This document shows positions 16,250 through 24,641 of a stretch of 64,000 nucleotides of DNA, piece after piece; within the stretch, counting starts at the first letter, position 1, and each line of letters begins with the position of its first letter. The translations under genes were made by a program, and so were the position numbers. Source of the stretch: an uncultured Lachnospiraceae bacterium (GTDB lineage: Bacteria; Bacillota_A; Clostridia; TANB77; CAG-508); contig CAMUZC010000002.1 of the NCBI GenBank assembly GCA_947165105.1, positions 1 through 64,000 on the forward strand, written 5' to 3'. The notes beneath the pieces were generated by a model. The model had not been told where the DNA came from and made no database searches. It worked only from the letters and a program-made list of their open reading frames with translations.

Positions 16250-16498
16250 ATGTCTTTATTTTATGAAGCTTATCATATCACAGCAGAAAAACTTGCCAAT
16301 GAAATTGGATGTGGATATTGGGATTTAGTAATTTATTTTACTAATAATTATGTTGATGATATAACAGGAAGAAGTTATCCTTTTTATCTTAAAAATGTAT
16401 CTCCAAATTCAGATGAAAAGGGTATTGATAATGATATTTTTGCTTTTCTCTGTGACTGGAATTTAGAATATGAAGATGTAATTTATATAGATTTTTAA
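16250..16498 (+). CDS. Hypothetical protein
   Basis: 82 aa acidic protein in the 15645 operon. No motif recognised. Confidence 0.6.
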   Translation: MSLFYEAYHITAEKLANEIGCGYWDLVIYFTNNYVDDITGRSYPFYLKNVSPNSDEKGIDNDIFAFLCDWNLEYEDVIYIDF

Positions 16499-16509
16499 AG
16501 AGGTAAAAT

Positions 16510-16812
16510 ATGGAAAATAAAAAATTTTATTTTATTACAGTATATGCAGGTTATAATGAATATGGTCCTTATGATGGTAGATGTTGGGGTTTTTATGATA
16601 ATTGGGATGATGCTAATGAAGTTCTTCATCATAATATAACTGACCTTAATGAAGGCATTTACCCTTATGGGATAATTGAAGAATATAGAATGGGAATTAG
16701 CGGATATAATTTTAGACGTTGGTTTTATAAATATAACTCAAATACTAATTGCTATGATATGGCAGAAGAGCCTAAAGAATTAAAACATCTTTGTAGTTTT
16801 AGTATTGGATAA
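16510..16812 (+). CDS. Hypothetical protein
   Basis: 100 aa rich in Tyr, Trp and Gly (YNEYGPYDGRCWGFY). RBS AGAGG upstream. No family recognised. Confidence 0.6.
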   Translation: MENKKFYFITVYAGYNEYGPYDGRCWGFYDNWDDANEVLHHNITDLNEGIYPYGIIEEYRMGISGYNFRRWFYKYNSNTNCYDMAEEPKELKHLCSFSIG

Positions 16813-16844
16813 ATAAATTTTATTATATTATAAGGAATAAAAAT

Positions 16845-17060
16845 ATGACTAAAAAAGAGCTTCAAAAAAATACTTTTGGGTCAGTTTATACTATTGAAGA
16901 ATTTTGTAATCTTTGCGAAGAAGGGTATATTACAAATTATGATGGATGGGGTTACTTTCTTTCAGATGATGGAATAGAAAGTAATTTATCTGTATTTAAT
17001 CTAAAAGTAACACCAGAATATGCAGCAAAATATAATTTTATAGTGTGGTATAATAAATAA
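16845..17060 (+). CDS. Hypothetical protein
   Basis: 71 aa (TIEEFCNLCEEGYITNYDGWGY...), a short alpha/beta pattern seen in other small phage proteins. Function unknown. Confidence 0.6.
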   Translation: MTKKELQKNTFGSVYTIEEFCNLCEEGYITNYDGWGYFLSDDGIESNLSVFNLKVTPEYAAKYNFIVWYNK

Positions 17061-17149
17061 TTAAAATTATAAAAGAACCTACAAAAAAATTTATTTATTT
17101 TAACTAGAATTTATAAAGGAGTAAAAAAAATAATTAAAGGAGTGATATT

Positions 17150-18016
17150 ATGAGTATTCAATCTCTTTCTGTAATGGTTCCTTGTGGTGGTCATTGTATG
17201 AATAATTGTAAATTTTGCGTTTCTAGGATGCGAAACGATGAAGGCATTTTTGGACCTGAAATCATTAGTGCTACAAATATACCACAATCTTATATTAACC
17301 GTATTAAATACGTGCGTGATGCAGGCTGTGATAATATGATTATTACAGGTACGACTGAACCACAGCAAAATAGACCTTTCATTAATACGCTTTTGGCTAT
17401 TAATTTTAAAATGGATAGACCTTTTTATAATATTGCTATTCAAACTACAGGCGCGGGAATGAATGAAAAAGATATAGAATCTTTAGTTCTTAATGGGATT
17501 AATACTCTTGCTCTCTCCGTAGCATCTTTTAATATGGAACATAATTGGGATATTATTCAAACTCCAAAAACTGCAAGAAAATTATCTATTGAGCAACTTA
17601 TTAAAATCGCTAAAGCTAATGATATGAATGTTCGAGTATGTCTTAACCTTACAGATGAATTTATCTCATATCCTATTAGTTTTATATTTGAATGGGCAAA
17701 TGAGAATAATATTAATCAATTAACTTTTAGAAAAATATATAAGAACAATATTTCTTGCCCGCAGAATGATTGGATTAGAACACACGAATATCCAATAGAA
17801 AAATTAGAATATATTAAACAGTTTGTGCGTGAGCACGGTACTCCAATTCGTAAGCTTTCTTTTGGAGCGACTTTATATGATTGTTTTAATATTGGAGTAG
17901 TTATTGATGAAGATTGTATGGCTAAAGACAATCTTAATGAAATGCGATATGCTATTTTAAGACCTAATAATAGATTATATAGTAGCTGGGATAAACCTGG
18001 TAGTTTGATTTTTTAA
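17150..18016 (+). CDS. Radical SAM enzyme
   Basis: 288 aa after AAAGGAG. The motif CGGHCMNNCKFC places the 4Fe-4S ligands at C16, C20 and C23 with an extra C12. TGTTEPQ and later TIM-barrel strands follow; no SPASM or B12 domain is evident. No TAG. Substrate unknown; it directly precedes tRNA genes, so a base-modifying role is possible but unsupported. Confidence 0.85.
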   Translation: MSIQSLSVMVPCGGHCMNNCKFCVSRMRNDEGIFGPEIISATNIPQSYINRIKYVRDAGCDNMIITGTTEPQQNRPFINTLLAINFKMDRPFYNIAIQTTGAGMNEKDIESLVLNGINTLALSVASFNMEHNWDIIQTPKTARKLSIEQLIKIAKANDMNVRVCLNLTDEFISYPISFIFEWANENNINQLTFRKIYKNNISCPQNDWIRTHEYPIEKLEYIKQFVREHGTPIRKLSFGATLYDCFNIGVVIDEDCMAKDNLNEMRYAILRPNNRLYSSWDKPGSLIF

Positions 18017-18098
18017 AAATTTTTTAGTATAATATTCATAGAGAATTGAAAATTATTTAATAAAAATGTTTAATGAGTTGCATTAGCAACTCAATACG

Positions 18099-18174
18099 GG
18101 CGCCTTGGGCAAATAGGTAAGTCGCAGGTCTGCAAAACCTTGAGATAGCAGTTCGATTCTGCTAGGCACCTCCA
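18099..18174 (+). tRNA. tRNA-Cys (GCA)
   Basis: Anticodon loop CTGCAAA, T-loop TTCGATT, CCA. The acceptor GGCGCCT/AGGCACC has one C-A mismatch. Confidence 0.85.
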
Positions 18175-18177
18175 TAT

Positions 18178-18255
18178 GCCGTCGTAGCTCAGTTGGATTA
18201 GAGCCATGGATTTCTAATCCATTGGTCGGGGGTTCGAGTCCCTCCGACGGTACCA
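18178..18255 (+). tRNA. tRNA-Arg (TCT)
   Basis: Acceptor GCCGTCG/CGACGGT, anticodon stem ATGGA/TCCAT with loop TTTCTAA, T-loop TTCGAGT, CCA. Confidence 0.85.
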
Positions 18256-18341
18256 AATTCCGTAATCATATAAATACTTATGGTCAATTTAAAGTAAATT
18301 GAATAATTAAATTTAAAAAAAATTAAGAGAGGAATTTAAAA

Positions 18342-18488
18342 ATGTTTAATGATTATCCTGTTGAAAATAAATGTAAATATCAAACTAGTGAAGAAGATTA
18401 TTGGCGTACAACTATATATCCTAAATGTACTTGTGGGATGCGGCATTGTGATGAATATAAAGGATATTGTCCTATAAGAGACGATTAA
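18342..18488 (+). CDS. Small Cys-rich protein
   Basis: 48 aa after AGAGAGG. Six cysteines arranged CKYQ...CTCGMRHCDEYKGYC, likely a metal site. Lies between tRNA genes. Related in style to the 18593 gene. Confidence 0.6.
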   Translation: MFNDYPVENKCKYQTSEEDYWRTTIYPKCTCGMRHCDEYKGYCPIRDD

Positions 18489-18491
18489 TTT

Positions 18492-18568
18492 GCGCCGGTA
18501 GCATAACGGATAGTGCGCTGGGCTACGGACCCAGGACTGTGAGGGTTCAATTCCTTCTCGGCGTACCA
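18492..18568 (+). tRNA. tRNA-Arg (ACG)
   Basis: Acceptor GCGCCGG/TCGGCGT with terminal G-T pairs, anticodon stem CTGGG/CCCAG, loop CTACGGA, T-loop TTCAATT, CCA. Confidence 0.85.
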
Positions 18569-18592
18569 TAAAAAAATAATGAGGTATTATAT

Positions 18593-18772
18593 ATGATTGA
18601 GTGTCCTTTTAAAGTTCATTTAACAAATTATCAAGAAATGACTTTATGTATGTTATATTGTAAATATACTATTGATGGTAGACATTGGGCAAATTATCCT
18701 GATTGTAATGAAGATAATTGTCCTTATTTACATGCTGAATTACTCGGCAATTTAATTTGGAAAAATGAATGA
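18593..18772 (+). CDS. Small Cys-rich protein
   Basis: 59 aa (MIECPFKVHLTNYQEMTLC..., then YCKYTIDG, DCNEDNCPYL). Five or six cysteines suggest zinc or iron binding. Ends four bases before tRNA-His. Confidence 0.6.
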   Translation: MIECPFKVHLTNYQEMTLCMLYCKYTIDGRHWANYPDCNEDNCPYLHAELLGNLIWKNE

Positions 18773-18776
18773 ATTT

Positions 18777-18851
18777 GGTGGAATTAGTGTAATAGTAACA
18801 CGGCAGTTTGTGGCACTGCAATCAACGGAGCATAACCGTTATCCCACCCCA
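18777..18851 (+). tRNA. tRNA-His (GTG), atypical elbow
   Basis: Anticodon stem GCAGT/ACTGC, loop TTGTGGC; C73 pairs with an encoded G-1. The T-loop is AGCATAA rather than TTCRANT, and the D-loop (TAATAGTAA) lacks GG, so the usual D/T loop contact is missing. One acceptor mismatch. The phage Thg1 may act on it. Confidence 0.75.
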
Positions 18852-18854
18852 ATA

Positions 18855-18927
18855 GAAAATAAGTAGTATGGACCGAGACCCAATAAAATGGGAGAATGCG
18901 CAACAGGATTACCAGCATTATTTTCTA
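18855..18927 (+). ncRNA. Putative structured leader RNA
   Basis: AGAAAATAA pairs with TTATTTTCT and encloses CCCAATAAAATGGG and a CGCAACAGGATTACCAGC segment. Sits between tRNA-His and the coiled-coil gene at 18959. Could be a riboswitch-like leader or processing hairpin; unidentified. Confidence 0.35.
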
Positions 18928-18958
18928 AATATTATATTTGTAAAGTGAGGAATTTACA

Positions 18959-19303
18959 ATGAGAATTTTTAGTGATAAGACACATAAGGAATATGCAACT
19001 GTTGAGGAATGCGTAAAAGCAGAAGAGGAATTTGATAAAAAAGTTGCTGAAGAAAAACTTGCAAAAGAAAAAGCTCTTGCTGAGCGTAAAGCCAAAGAAG
19101 AGAAAGCTCTCGCGACACGTAAAGAGGCTGCTGAAAAAGTAGAAGCTGCTCGTAGAAAGATGGTTGAAGCGAATAAAGCTTACCATGAAGAGTTAGCTAA
19201 CTTCTGCAAGAATTATGGGGCATATCATTTTAGTTATAAGATTGACCCAAATACTCCTTGGGAAAGCCTTTTTAATGATTTCTTCCATCCTTTTTGGTTC
19301 TAA
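18959..19303 (+). CDS. Coiled-coil protein
   Basis: 114 aa. Residues about 18-85 are a charged Glu/Lys/Ala coiled coil; the tail is aromatic (NDFFHPFWF). Similar build to the gene at 25346, another tRNA-neighbouring coiled coil. Function unknown. Confidence 0.7.
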   Translation: MRIFSDKTHKEYATVEECVKAEEEFDKKVAEEKLAKEKALAERKAKEEKALATRKEAAEKVEAARRKMVEANKAYHEELANFCKNYGAYHFSYKIDPNTPWESLFNDFFHPFWF

Positions 19304-19342
19304 TCTCTAAACAAATGGGGCGCACATAACGCCCCAATTTAT

Positions 19343-19417
19343 AGGTCTCTAGTGTAATGGTAACATAGCTGACTCCAAATCAGCCTGATGTGGGTTCAAA
19401 TCCTACGGGGCCTGCCA
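19343..19417 (+). tRNA. tRNA-Trp (CCA)
   Basis: Acceptor AGGTCTC/GGGGCCT with G-T pairs, anticodon stem GCTGA/TCAGC, loop CTCCAAA, T-loop TTCAAAT, CCA. Confidence 0.85.
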
Positions 19418-19496
19418 GTAAATCTTTGGTCAGTATAACTTAATAATATTAAAACATTTTTTATATTGTATAGAAAATATAAGGAGTGATTTTTAA

Positions 19497-19955
19497 ATGA
19501 TTAGTAAAGTTTATCAAGTATCTGATGAAGATTTTAAACATATTATATAGCAATCTAATACTTATTCTGATTGTTTAAGAGCATTAGGATTAGGGACTAA
19601 TGGAGGTTCATCTACTGATATATTAAAACGAAGAATAAAAGAATTAAATTGTTCTACTGAACATTTTAATCAAAAAAATAAATAGTCATATCAAGCAAAA
19701 TATTCTTTAGATGAAATACTAGTAGAAAATTCTTCTTATGCAAATATTTCTTCATTAAAACGAAGATTAATTAATGAACATCGTTTAGAGTATAAGTGCG
19801 CTATATGTGGTTTAACAGAATGGTTAAATAAACCTATTTCATTACAATTAGATCATATTAATGGAATTAATAATGATCACCGTATTAATAATTTAAGATT
19901 TTTATGCCCCAATTGTCATTCATAGACTGACACATTTGCGGGTAAAAATAAATAA
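19497..19955 (+). CDS. HNH endonuclease (homing-type)
   Basis: 152 aa after AAGGAG. CAICG (about residues 101-105), LQLDHINGINND (about 117-128) and LCPNCHSQTDTF (about 136-147) form the ββα-metal HNH site with zinc-binding CxxC pairs. The TAG in CPNCHSQT falls at an invariant Gln and is direct evidence for recoding. Likely mobile. Confidence 0.85.
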
Positions 19956-20015
19956 AAAAAAATAGATTTAGATACATCAGAGACAAAGGAGATTACTTCT
20001 TAGGAGTGGTCTTTT

Positions 20016-20576
20016 ATGCGAATTAATTATCAAAATTTAATTGAATATTTAGGAACAAGTAATTTTTATGTTAAAAGATTATTTAATATTAAACCATTAT
20101 TATAGAATGATTATGGTGAAGATAATGATTGTACTTTAACATCTTTAACAACTTTAATTCATTGGTATTGTCCTGTTTAGAAACCTCAAATAATATATAA
20201 CATTGTTGAATCAATAGCACGCAAATATTTATATAAAGGAGACAAAGGAACAAATCCAATTTTTATTAAAAAAATATGTGATTAGGCTTGCTCTCAATTT
20301 GATTTATCTTATATTTTTGGTAGTAAATATGGAAAAGGTATTGGATATACTTTTGATTTTATAAAAAGAGAAATCATATATCATAATAATCCTATTATTT
20401 TAAATATGTGGAAAGATGGTAATAATTGTTATTAGAATCATACGGTTTTAATAATAGGTTTTGTTGAAACTAATAATAAAAGATTACTTGCAATTTATGA
20501 TAATTGGTATCCTGAAATTAGTTATATTGATTATGATAAGTTATCATTTATTAGTAGTATAAATTATATTAAATAA
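20016..20576 (+). CDS. C39-like cysteine peptidase
   Basis: 186 aa with several TAG-Gln codons. NDCTLTSLTTLI (Cys near residue 38), NHTVLIIGF (His near 140) and AIYDNWYPE (Asp near 163) form a papain/C39_2-type triad. The family cleaves peptides or amide crosslinks. It precedes a secreted protein gene by 13 bases, so the two may act together at the cell envelope. Confidence 0.7.
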
Positions 20577-20589
20577 GAGGAGAAAAAAA

Positions 20590-20994
20590 ATGAAAAAGAT
20601 TTTTGCTATTTTTATAGTTTTAATTTTGCTTTGTTCAATTTCTGTTTTTGCATTTGCAGATTATTTTCCAAGCCCTGTTGTGACTACTGAAAATATATTA
20701 TCTCGTTTTGGAGTAACTATAATTACTGACCTTTATCATATTTATGATAAAAATACAGGAGAATTACTTCGATTTATCCAAAAAGATAATGTAAAAATAG
20801 AATTTAAAGATAATTATTTTATAATCACTATTAATCCAGAATTAAAAGATAATGAATATCTTGAATTAATTATATCTAATACAAATGATAATTTTAAAGT
20901 ATTTGATAATTTTAATAATGAATTAATAGTTGAACATATTGATAATTATTATATTATTCATATAGAACATTCTTGTTTAATAACTTTTATTTGA
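20590..20994 (+). CDS. Secreted protein
   Basis: 134 aa with a clear signal peptide (MKKIFAIFIVLILLCSISVF, cleavage near AFA-DY). The mature part is beta-rich with no recognised domain. Coupled to the peptidase upstream; may be its partner, substrate or inhibitor. Confidence 0.7.
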   Translation: MKKIFAIFIVLILLCSISVFAFADYFPSPVVTTENILSRFGVTIITDLYHIYDKNTGELLRFIQKDNVKIEFKDNYFIITINPELKDNEYLELIISNTNDNFKVFDNFNNELIVEHIDNYYIIHIEHSCLITFI

Positions 20995-21019
20995 AAATAT
21001 TAAAAAAAAATAATATAAT
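20991..21019 (+). promoter_or_regulatory. Sigma70-type promoter
   Basis: TTGAAA, 17-base spacer, TATAAT. Drives the Y-RNA-like copy 3, tRNA-Val and the R-M genes. Confidence 0.75.
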
Positions 21020-21053
21020 ATAAATATAAAAAATAAAGAAAAAAATTTTTTTA

Positions 21054-21221
21054 AAGGCACATACAGCAACCATTTTTTTGAAAATATTAACTTGTTTTCT
21101 AAGATAAAAATTTTTTAGAGGTGCGGTTCCCTCTAACGACGATAATAAACTAAATCATTTTTCTCAAAAGAGAAGCACCAGAAAAATGATTTTATTATTT
21201 GGTAAGCTTCTTTGTGTCTTG
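21054..21221 (+). ncRNA. Y-RNA-like element, copy 3 (long form)
   Basis: AAGGCACA pairs with TGTGTCTT across 168 nt, with ACAGCAA inside the 5' strand and the terminal G conserved. Inside are GAAAA/TTTTC, a T-arm-like AGAGG/CCTCT hairpin, and a long AAATCATTTTTCT/AGAAAAATGATTT stem. It directly follows a promoter, so the RNA is probably transcribed. Confidence 0.5.
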
Positions 21222-21247
21222 TTTTGAAACTTTTAAGTTTCAAATTT

Positions 21248-21324
21248 GCGAGGTTAGCGCAACTGGTTAACGCACATGCCTTACAAGCATGGGATTCCGA
21301 GTTCAAGTCTCGGGCTTCGCACCA
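21248..21324 (+). tRNA. tRNA-Val (TAC)
   Basis: Acceptor GCGAGGT/GCTTCGC, anticodon stem CATGC/GCATG, loop CTTACAA, T-loop TTCAAGT, CCA. Preceded by a TTTGAAACTT/AAGTTTCAAA hairpin. Confidence 0.85.
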
Positions 21325-21349
21325 TATATTAAAAATAGGAGTAAAAAAT

Positions 21350-21934
21350 ATGTTTCTTTATGAAATTTTTTTACAGCATTATCCTGTAGATGAAAATGGT
21401 TGGACTGAAATTGCATATCGTGAAGATTTAATTAAACTTGACTCTAGATTTGATACTAAAAATGGATGTAGTTGGGCTAGAAGTGATGCAGTTTGGCTTC
21501 GCCCATATAATATTAAACGTTTTTCTGCAAAAGAACTTGGAGGGAAAGGTAATAAAACGGTAGCATTTCAACTTCAAGGATTTAAAAATACTGCAAAAAA
21601 TCGTGCTATTCCAGCTGAAGTAAAAAAAGCTCTAAAGGGAAAACCTTGTGTAGTACTTGGAGTTGTTACGGCAGATATGGAAATTGACCATAAAAATGGT
21701 AGATATGATCAAGAATCTTATACAATAGATGATTTTCAGCCAATGAGTAAAGCAGCTAATGATGCAAAAAGAGAACATTGTAAAAAATGTATAAACACTC
21801 AATGTCGTTTTAAAGCGACTTCTTTAGGCTATCCTATTGATTTCTATAAAGGAGATGAAAACTCGCCTTTTTGTCCTGGATGCTTTTGGTATGATCCAAT
21901 AGCATTTAGAAATTCACTAATGAAAGGAGTTTAA
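21350..21934 (+). CDS. Putative type II restriction endonuclease (HNH-type)
   Basis: 194 aa from ATG 21350; the longer upstream frame runs through tRNA-Val. MEIDHKNGRY (about residues 121-130), ANDAKREHCKKC and CPGCFWYD match HNH-type restriction enzymes with a zinc-binding Cys set. The adjacent MboII-like methyltransferase supports an R-M pair. Specificity is not visible. Confidence 0.7.
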   Translation: MFLYEIFLQHYPVDENGWTEIAYREDLIKLDSRFDTKNGCSWARSDAVWLRPYNIKRFSAKELGGKGNKTVAFQLQGFKNTAKNRAIPAEVKKALKGKPCVVLGVVTADMEIDHKNGRYDQESYTIDDFQPMSKAANDAKREHCKKCINTQCRFKATSLGYPIDFYKGDENSPFCPGCFWYDPIAFRNSLMKGV

Positions 21935-21936
21935 AT

Positions 21937-22659
21937 ATGTTTAAATATTTAAATGAAGATTGTTTTAATTTTTTAAAAACTATTCCTTCTAAATCAGTTG
22001 ATTTAATTTTAATTGATCCCCCATATGAAATTTCTCGCCCTACTAATTTTTAGTCTGGAGAAGAAACAGGTAGAGATACTGATCGTTTTAGAATTTCAAT
22101 GGATTTTGGAGAATGGGATAAAAATTTTACTGGTTTAAATGAAGTAATTAAAGAAGGGTATCGTATTTTACGAGATGGTGGAACATTTATTTGTTTTTAT
22201 GATTTATGGAAAATTACTCTACTTAAAGAAATGTTTGAAAAAAATAAATATAAGCAAATTCGTTATATTGAATGGTTAAAAACAAATCCTGTTCCAATTA
22301 ATAGTAAAATTAATTATTTAACTAATGCAAGAGAAATTGCAGTTTCTGCTATTAAAATTTCTAAACCTACTTTTAATAGTTCATATGATAATGGATTATA
22401 TCAATATGCTATTTGTCAAGATAAAGGACGTTTTCATCCAACTCAAAAGCCATTAGCTTTTATGGAGGAACTAATTAAAAAACATTCTAATGAAGGAGAT
22501 ATTGTATTAGATTGTTTTGCTGGAAGTTGTACAACTGGTTTAGCAGCAATTAATACTAAAAGACAATTTATTGGATGCGAAATTGATTCAGAATATTATC
22601 AAAAATCTATTGAAAGATTATTTAAAGTTTTACCAGAAGATGCTGAAATATCTAAATAA
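21937..22659 (+). CDS. DNA adenine methyltransferase (MboII-like beta class)
   Basis: 240 aa. LILIDPPYEISRPTNF (DPPY at about 27-30, with TAG-Gln next) precedes the SAM motif VLDCFAGSCTTGLAA (about 189-203), the beta-class order, and MDFGEWD is typical of M.MboII relatives. It would protect phage DNA from the neighbouring nuclease. Start overlaps no gene; SD AAAGGAG. Confidence 0.85.
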
Positions 22660-22689
22660 TAATTTAATTAAAAAAATAAAAATTTTTAA

Positions 22690-22718
22690 TTGATTTTTTA
22701 AAAAAAATTTAATATAAT
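22690..22718 (+). promoter_or_regulatory. Sigma70-type promoter
   Basis: TTGATT, 17-base spacer, TATAAT; upstream of Y-RNA-like copy 2. Confidence 0.7.
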
Positions 22719-22763
22719 ATATATAGAAAATAAATAATAGATATTTTCTATATATATTATTAT

Positions 22764-22833
22764 AAGACTCTAACAGCAATTTTTATTTTTATAATGCTGA
22801 CTGTTAATCTGCTAACTATAAAAATGAGTCTTG
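22764..22833 (+). ncRNA. Y-RNA-like element, copy 2
   Basis: AAGACTC pairs with GAGTCTT, G follows, and TAACAGCAA is inside. ATTTTTAT/ATAAAAAT makes the inner helix and TAACAG can pair with CTGTTA. It starts about 45 nt after the -10 and ends just before the methyltransferase SD, so it is also a 5' leader. Confidence 0.55.
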
Positions 22834-22862
22834 CTAAAATAAAATAAAAGGAGATATTTGTT

Positions 22863-23417
22863 ATGCCATTAAATAAAGGTTATTTAACTGCAAAAACAGA
22901 TAAAGCCTCCGATGAAACATATACTCCAGCTTATGCTATAAAACCTTTAATAAAGTATATATAGGATTATATAAAAAGAAATAATAAAAATACTTTAACT
23001 ATTTGGTGTCCTTTTGATTTAGCCAATAGTAAATATGTAGAAGTTTTATCTACTGTTCCTAATGTTAAAGTAATTTATACTCATATTGATAATGGAGAAA
23101 ATTTCTTTTTTTATGAACCAGAAGAGGCTTATGATATAATTATTTCTAATCCTCCTTTCTCTTGTAAAGATGATATTTTAAAACGTTTATATGAATTAAA
23201 TAAACCTTATGCAATGCTTTTACCAATTCCTACTTTACAAGGTTAGAGTAGATTTCCTTATATGAAAGATATTTAGTATCTTGGTTTTGATAAAAGAATT
23301 AATTATTATAGAGATGCAACTATGACTAAAACTCAAGATGGTGTTTCTTTTGGTTCATGTTATCTTTGTAAAAATTTTCTTCCAAAAGATTTAATTATTG
23401 AAGAATTAAAAAGATAA
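22863..23417 (+). CDS. Phage DNA adenine methyltransferase
   Basis: 184 aa with three or more TAG-Gln codons. IIISNPPFSCKDD (NPPF near residue 96) is motif IV of N6-adenine methyltransferases; the DETYTPAYAI N-terminus matches phage Dam-like enzymes that act alone. Likely masks phage DNA from host restriction. Confidence 0.75.
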
Positions 23418-23418
23418 A

Positions 23419-23447
23419 TTGAAAAAATTAAAAAAATATTATATAAT
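23419..23447 (+). promoter_or_regulatory. Sigma70-type promoter
   Basis: TTGAAA, 17-base spacer, TATAAT; drives tRNA-Pro, Y-RNA-like copy 4 and tRNA-Gln. Confidence 0.75.
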
Positions 23448-23482
23448 ATTTATAGAAAGTTGATAAAAAATATATAATATTT

Positions 23483-23558
23483 CGGGGAGTAATTCAGTTG
23501 GTAGAATGCTTGATTTGGGATCAAGATGCCGTGAGTTCGAGTCTCGCCTCTCCGACCA
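23483..23558 (+). tRNA. tRNA-Pro (TGG)
   Basis: Acceptor CGGGGAG/CTCTCCG, anticodon stem CTTGA/TCAAG, loop TTTGGGA, T-loop TTCGAGT, CCA. Confidence 0.85.
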
Positions 23559-23559
23559 T

Positions 23560-23668
23560 AAGACACAGACAGCAATTACACATAACTTGTGTGTCATCGG
23601 TTCGATTCCGATATTGCGCGCTTGCGCTATTAGCTTAGATGGTAGAGCAACAAAAAAAACGTGTCTTG
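23560..23668 (+). ncRNA. Y-RNA-like element, copy 4: permuted tRNA in a terminal stem
   Basis: AAGACAC (23560-23566) pairs with GTGTCTT, with ACAGCAA inside. Between them is a tRNA in permuted order: T-arm ATCGG-TTCGATT-CCGAT (23596-23612), acceptor 3' strand ATTGCGC, a GCTT cap, acceptor 5' strand GCGCTAT, TA, D-arm GCTTAGATGGTAGAGC (to 23648). ACAA/TTGT can form part of an anticodon stem. No CCA. This is the layout of the tRNA-mimic module of YrlA Y RNAs. A GTGATTGC hairpin follows. Confidence 0.65.
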
Positions 23669-23692
23669 TGATTGCTTCGCAATCACTTATAC

Positions 23693-23766
23693 AGTCCCGT
23701 GGTGTAATGGTAGCACGTCGGGCTTTGACCCCGCCGGTGTAAGTTCGAATCTTGCCGGGACTGCCA
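23693..23766 (+). tRNA. tRNA-Gln (TTG)
   Basis: Acceptor AGTCCCG/CGGGACT, A1-T72, G73, anticodon loop CTTTGAC, T-loop TTCGAAT, CCA. G73 and the weak first pair fit GlnRS identity. It is the likely relative of the amber suppressor tRNA at 25746. Confidence 0.85.
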
Positions 23767-23854
23767 CCATGGTGTTTACCCTGGGTTTGACCACATTTCA
23801 TAAGAACTCAAACCCATAGAACTAAAAAACCAAAATTAAGAAAGGTTTAAAATT

Positions 23855-24046
23855 ATGGAAAAATTATATCAGTTAAATACAGGTGATATTTTTACAGTAT
23901 CTGCTGATATATTTTTAAAAACTAATTGGGATACTAATAAATTTAATTTTATTCAATATAATTATTATCCTAAACCTTGGTGGAAATTTTGGGAAAAAAG
24001 AAAATTAAAAAATGTTACAATAATATATATAGGAGAGAGAAAATGA
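23855..24046 (+). CDS. Hypothetical protein
   Basis: 63 aa (Y-x-L-N-T-G-D-I-F-x-V pattern), with a Trp-rich PWWKFWEKRK stretch. ATGA overlap with the next gene. Function unknown. Confidence 0.6.
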   Translation: MEKLYQLNTGDIFTVSADIFLKTNWDTNKFNFIQYNYYPKPWWKFWEKRKLKNVTIIYIGERK

Positions 24047-24315
24047 TGAGAGCAAAAATTCGTATTGATACTGTTTCAGATGTTTCTAATTTTGTTCGTG
24101 AAATTAATTCAGATGGTAGTATTAATAAATATATTGTTGAGAATGAAAAAGGTACACATCGTGTGAATGCTCGTTCTTATCTTGGTATGATTTATGCTTC
24201 TGCAGAATTTGGTGATGGAATGTATCTTGTTAATGAAACAGAAGATGGCCATTTCCCTGCTTTTATTAATAAATGGCGTCATACTGGAGAAGATGGTAAT
24301 TTTATCCATAGATAA
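24043..24315 (+). CDS. HPr-like protein
   Basis: 90 aa. FVREINSDGSINKYIVENEKG and HRVNARSYLGMIYAS match the HPr fold of PTS phosphocarriers, including the N-A-R/K-S-x-x-G segment. The HPr active-site His15 region is not evident, so phosphotransfer is doubtful; it could mimic HPr or Crh. Confidence 0.55.
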   Translation: MMRAKIRIDTVSDVSNFVREINSDGSINKYIVENEKGTHRVNARSYLGMIYASAEFGDGMYLVNETEDGHFPAFINKWRHTGEDGNFIHR

Positions 24316-24517
24316 TGGTATTAAAGTAGCTGGTATTTTCCCAGTGAATTAATAATACAATATACCAGGAGGTAGGGTTAGAAGCTCATCCTTTAAAGAG
24401 CGGATTGCGGCAGCTGGGTAATTCCTTGCGCGATAGCGACACTGGTACAGTTTAGGATAACTGAAAAAGCCTGCCGGGCAGGAGGAAACCGGGATATAAA
24501 TGTCTCCTATAAAAAAT

Positions 24518-24641
24518 GGGGAATTAGGCGAAACTGGTACAGCCGCGTTATAGACGTGTCTTGATAAAGACAATGACAGCAATGTTTTTGCTTGCATGTG
24601 GAGCACGTGTATTCGAGGTTCGAATCCTCGGTTCCCCACCA
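24518..24641 (+). tRNA. tRNA with Y-like stem inserted in the anticodon arm
   Basis: Acceptor GGGGAAT/GTTCCCC, D-arm GGC...GCC with GG in the loop, T-loop TTCGAAT, A73 and CCA are canonical. The anticodon region is 124-nt-gene long because GTGTCTTG-ATA-AAGACA and TGACAGCAA occupy it. Anticodon cannot be assigned; a Leu- or Ser-type with a giant variable arm is an alternative reading. Confidence 0.6.
24556..24596 (+). ncRNA. Y-RNA-like element, copy 5 (reverse permutation)
   Basis: TGTCTT and AAGACA are joined by a GATA loop, followed by ACAGCAA pairing with TTGC. The strand order is swapped relative to the other copies, as expected if the terminal stem is closed and the tRNA ends are open. 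Contained in the tRNA at 24518. Confidence 0.5.

Noticed and set aside
21212..21349. N-terminal extension of the restriction enzyme
   Set aside because: It would translate through tRNA-Val; ATG 21350 has a proper SD.
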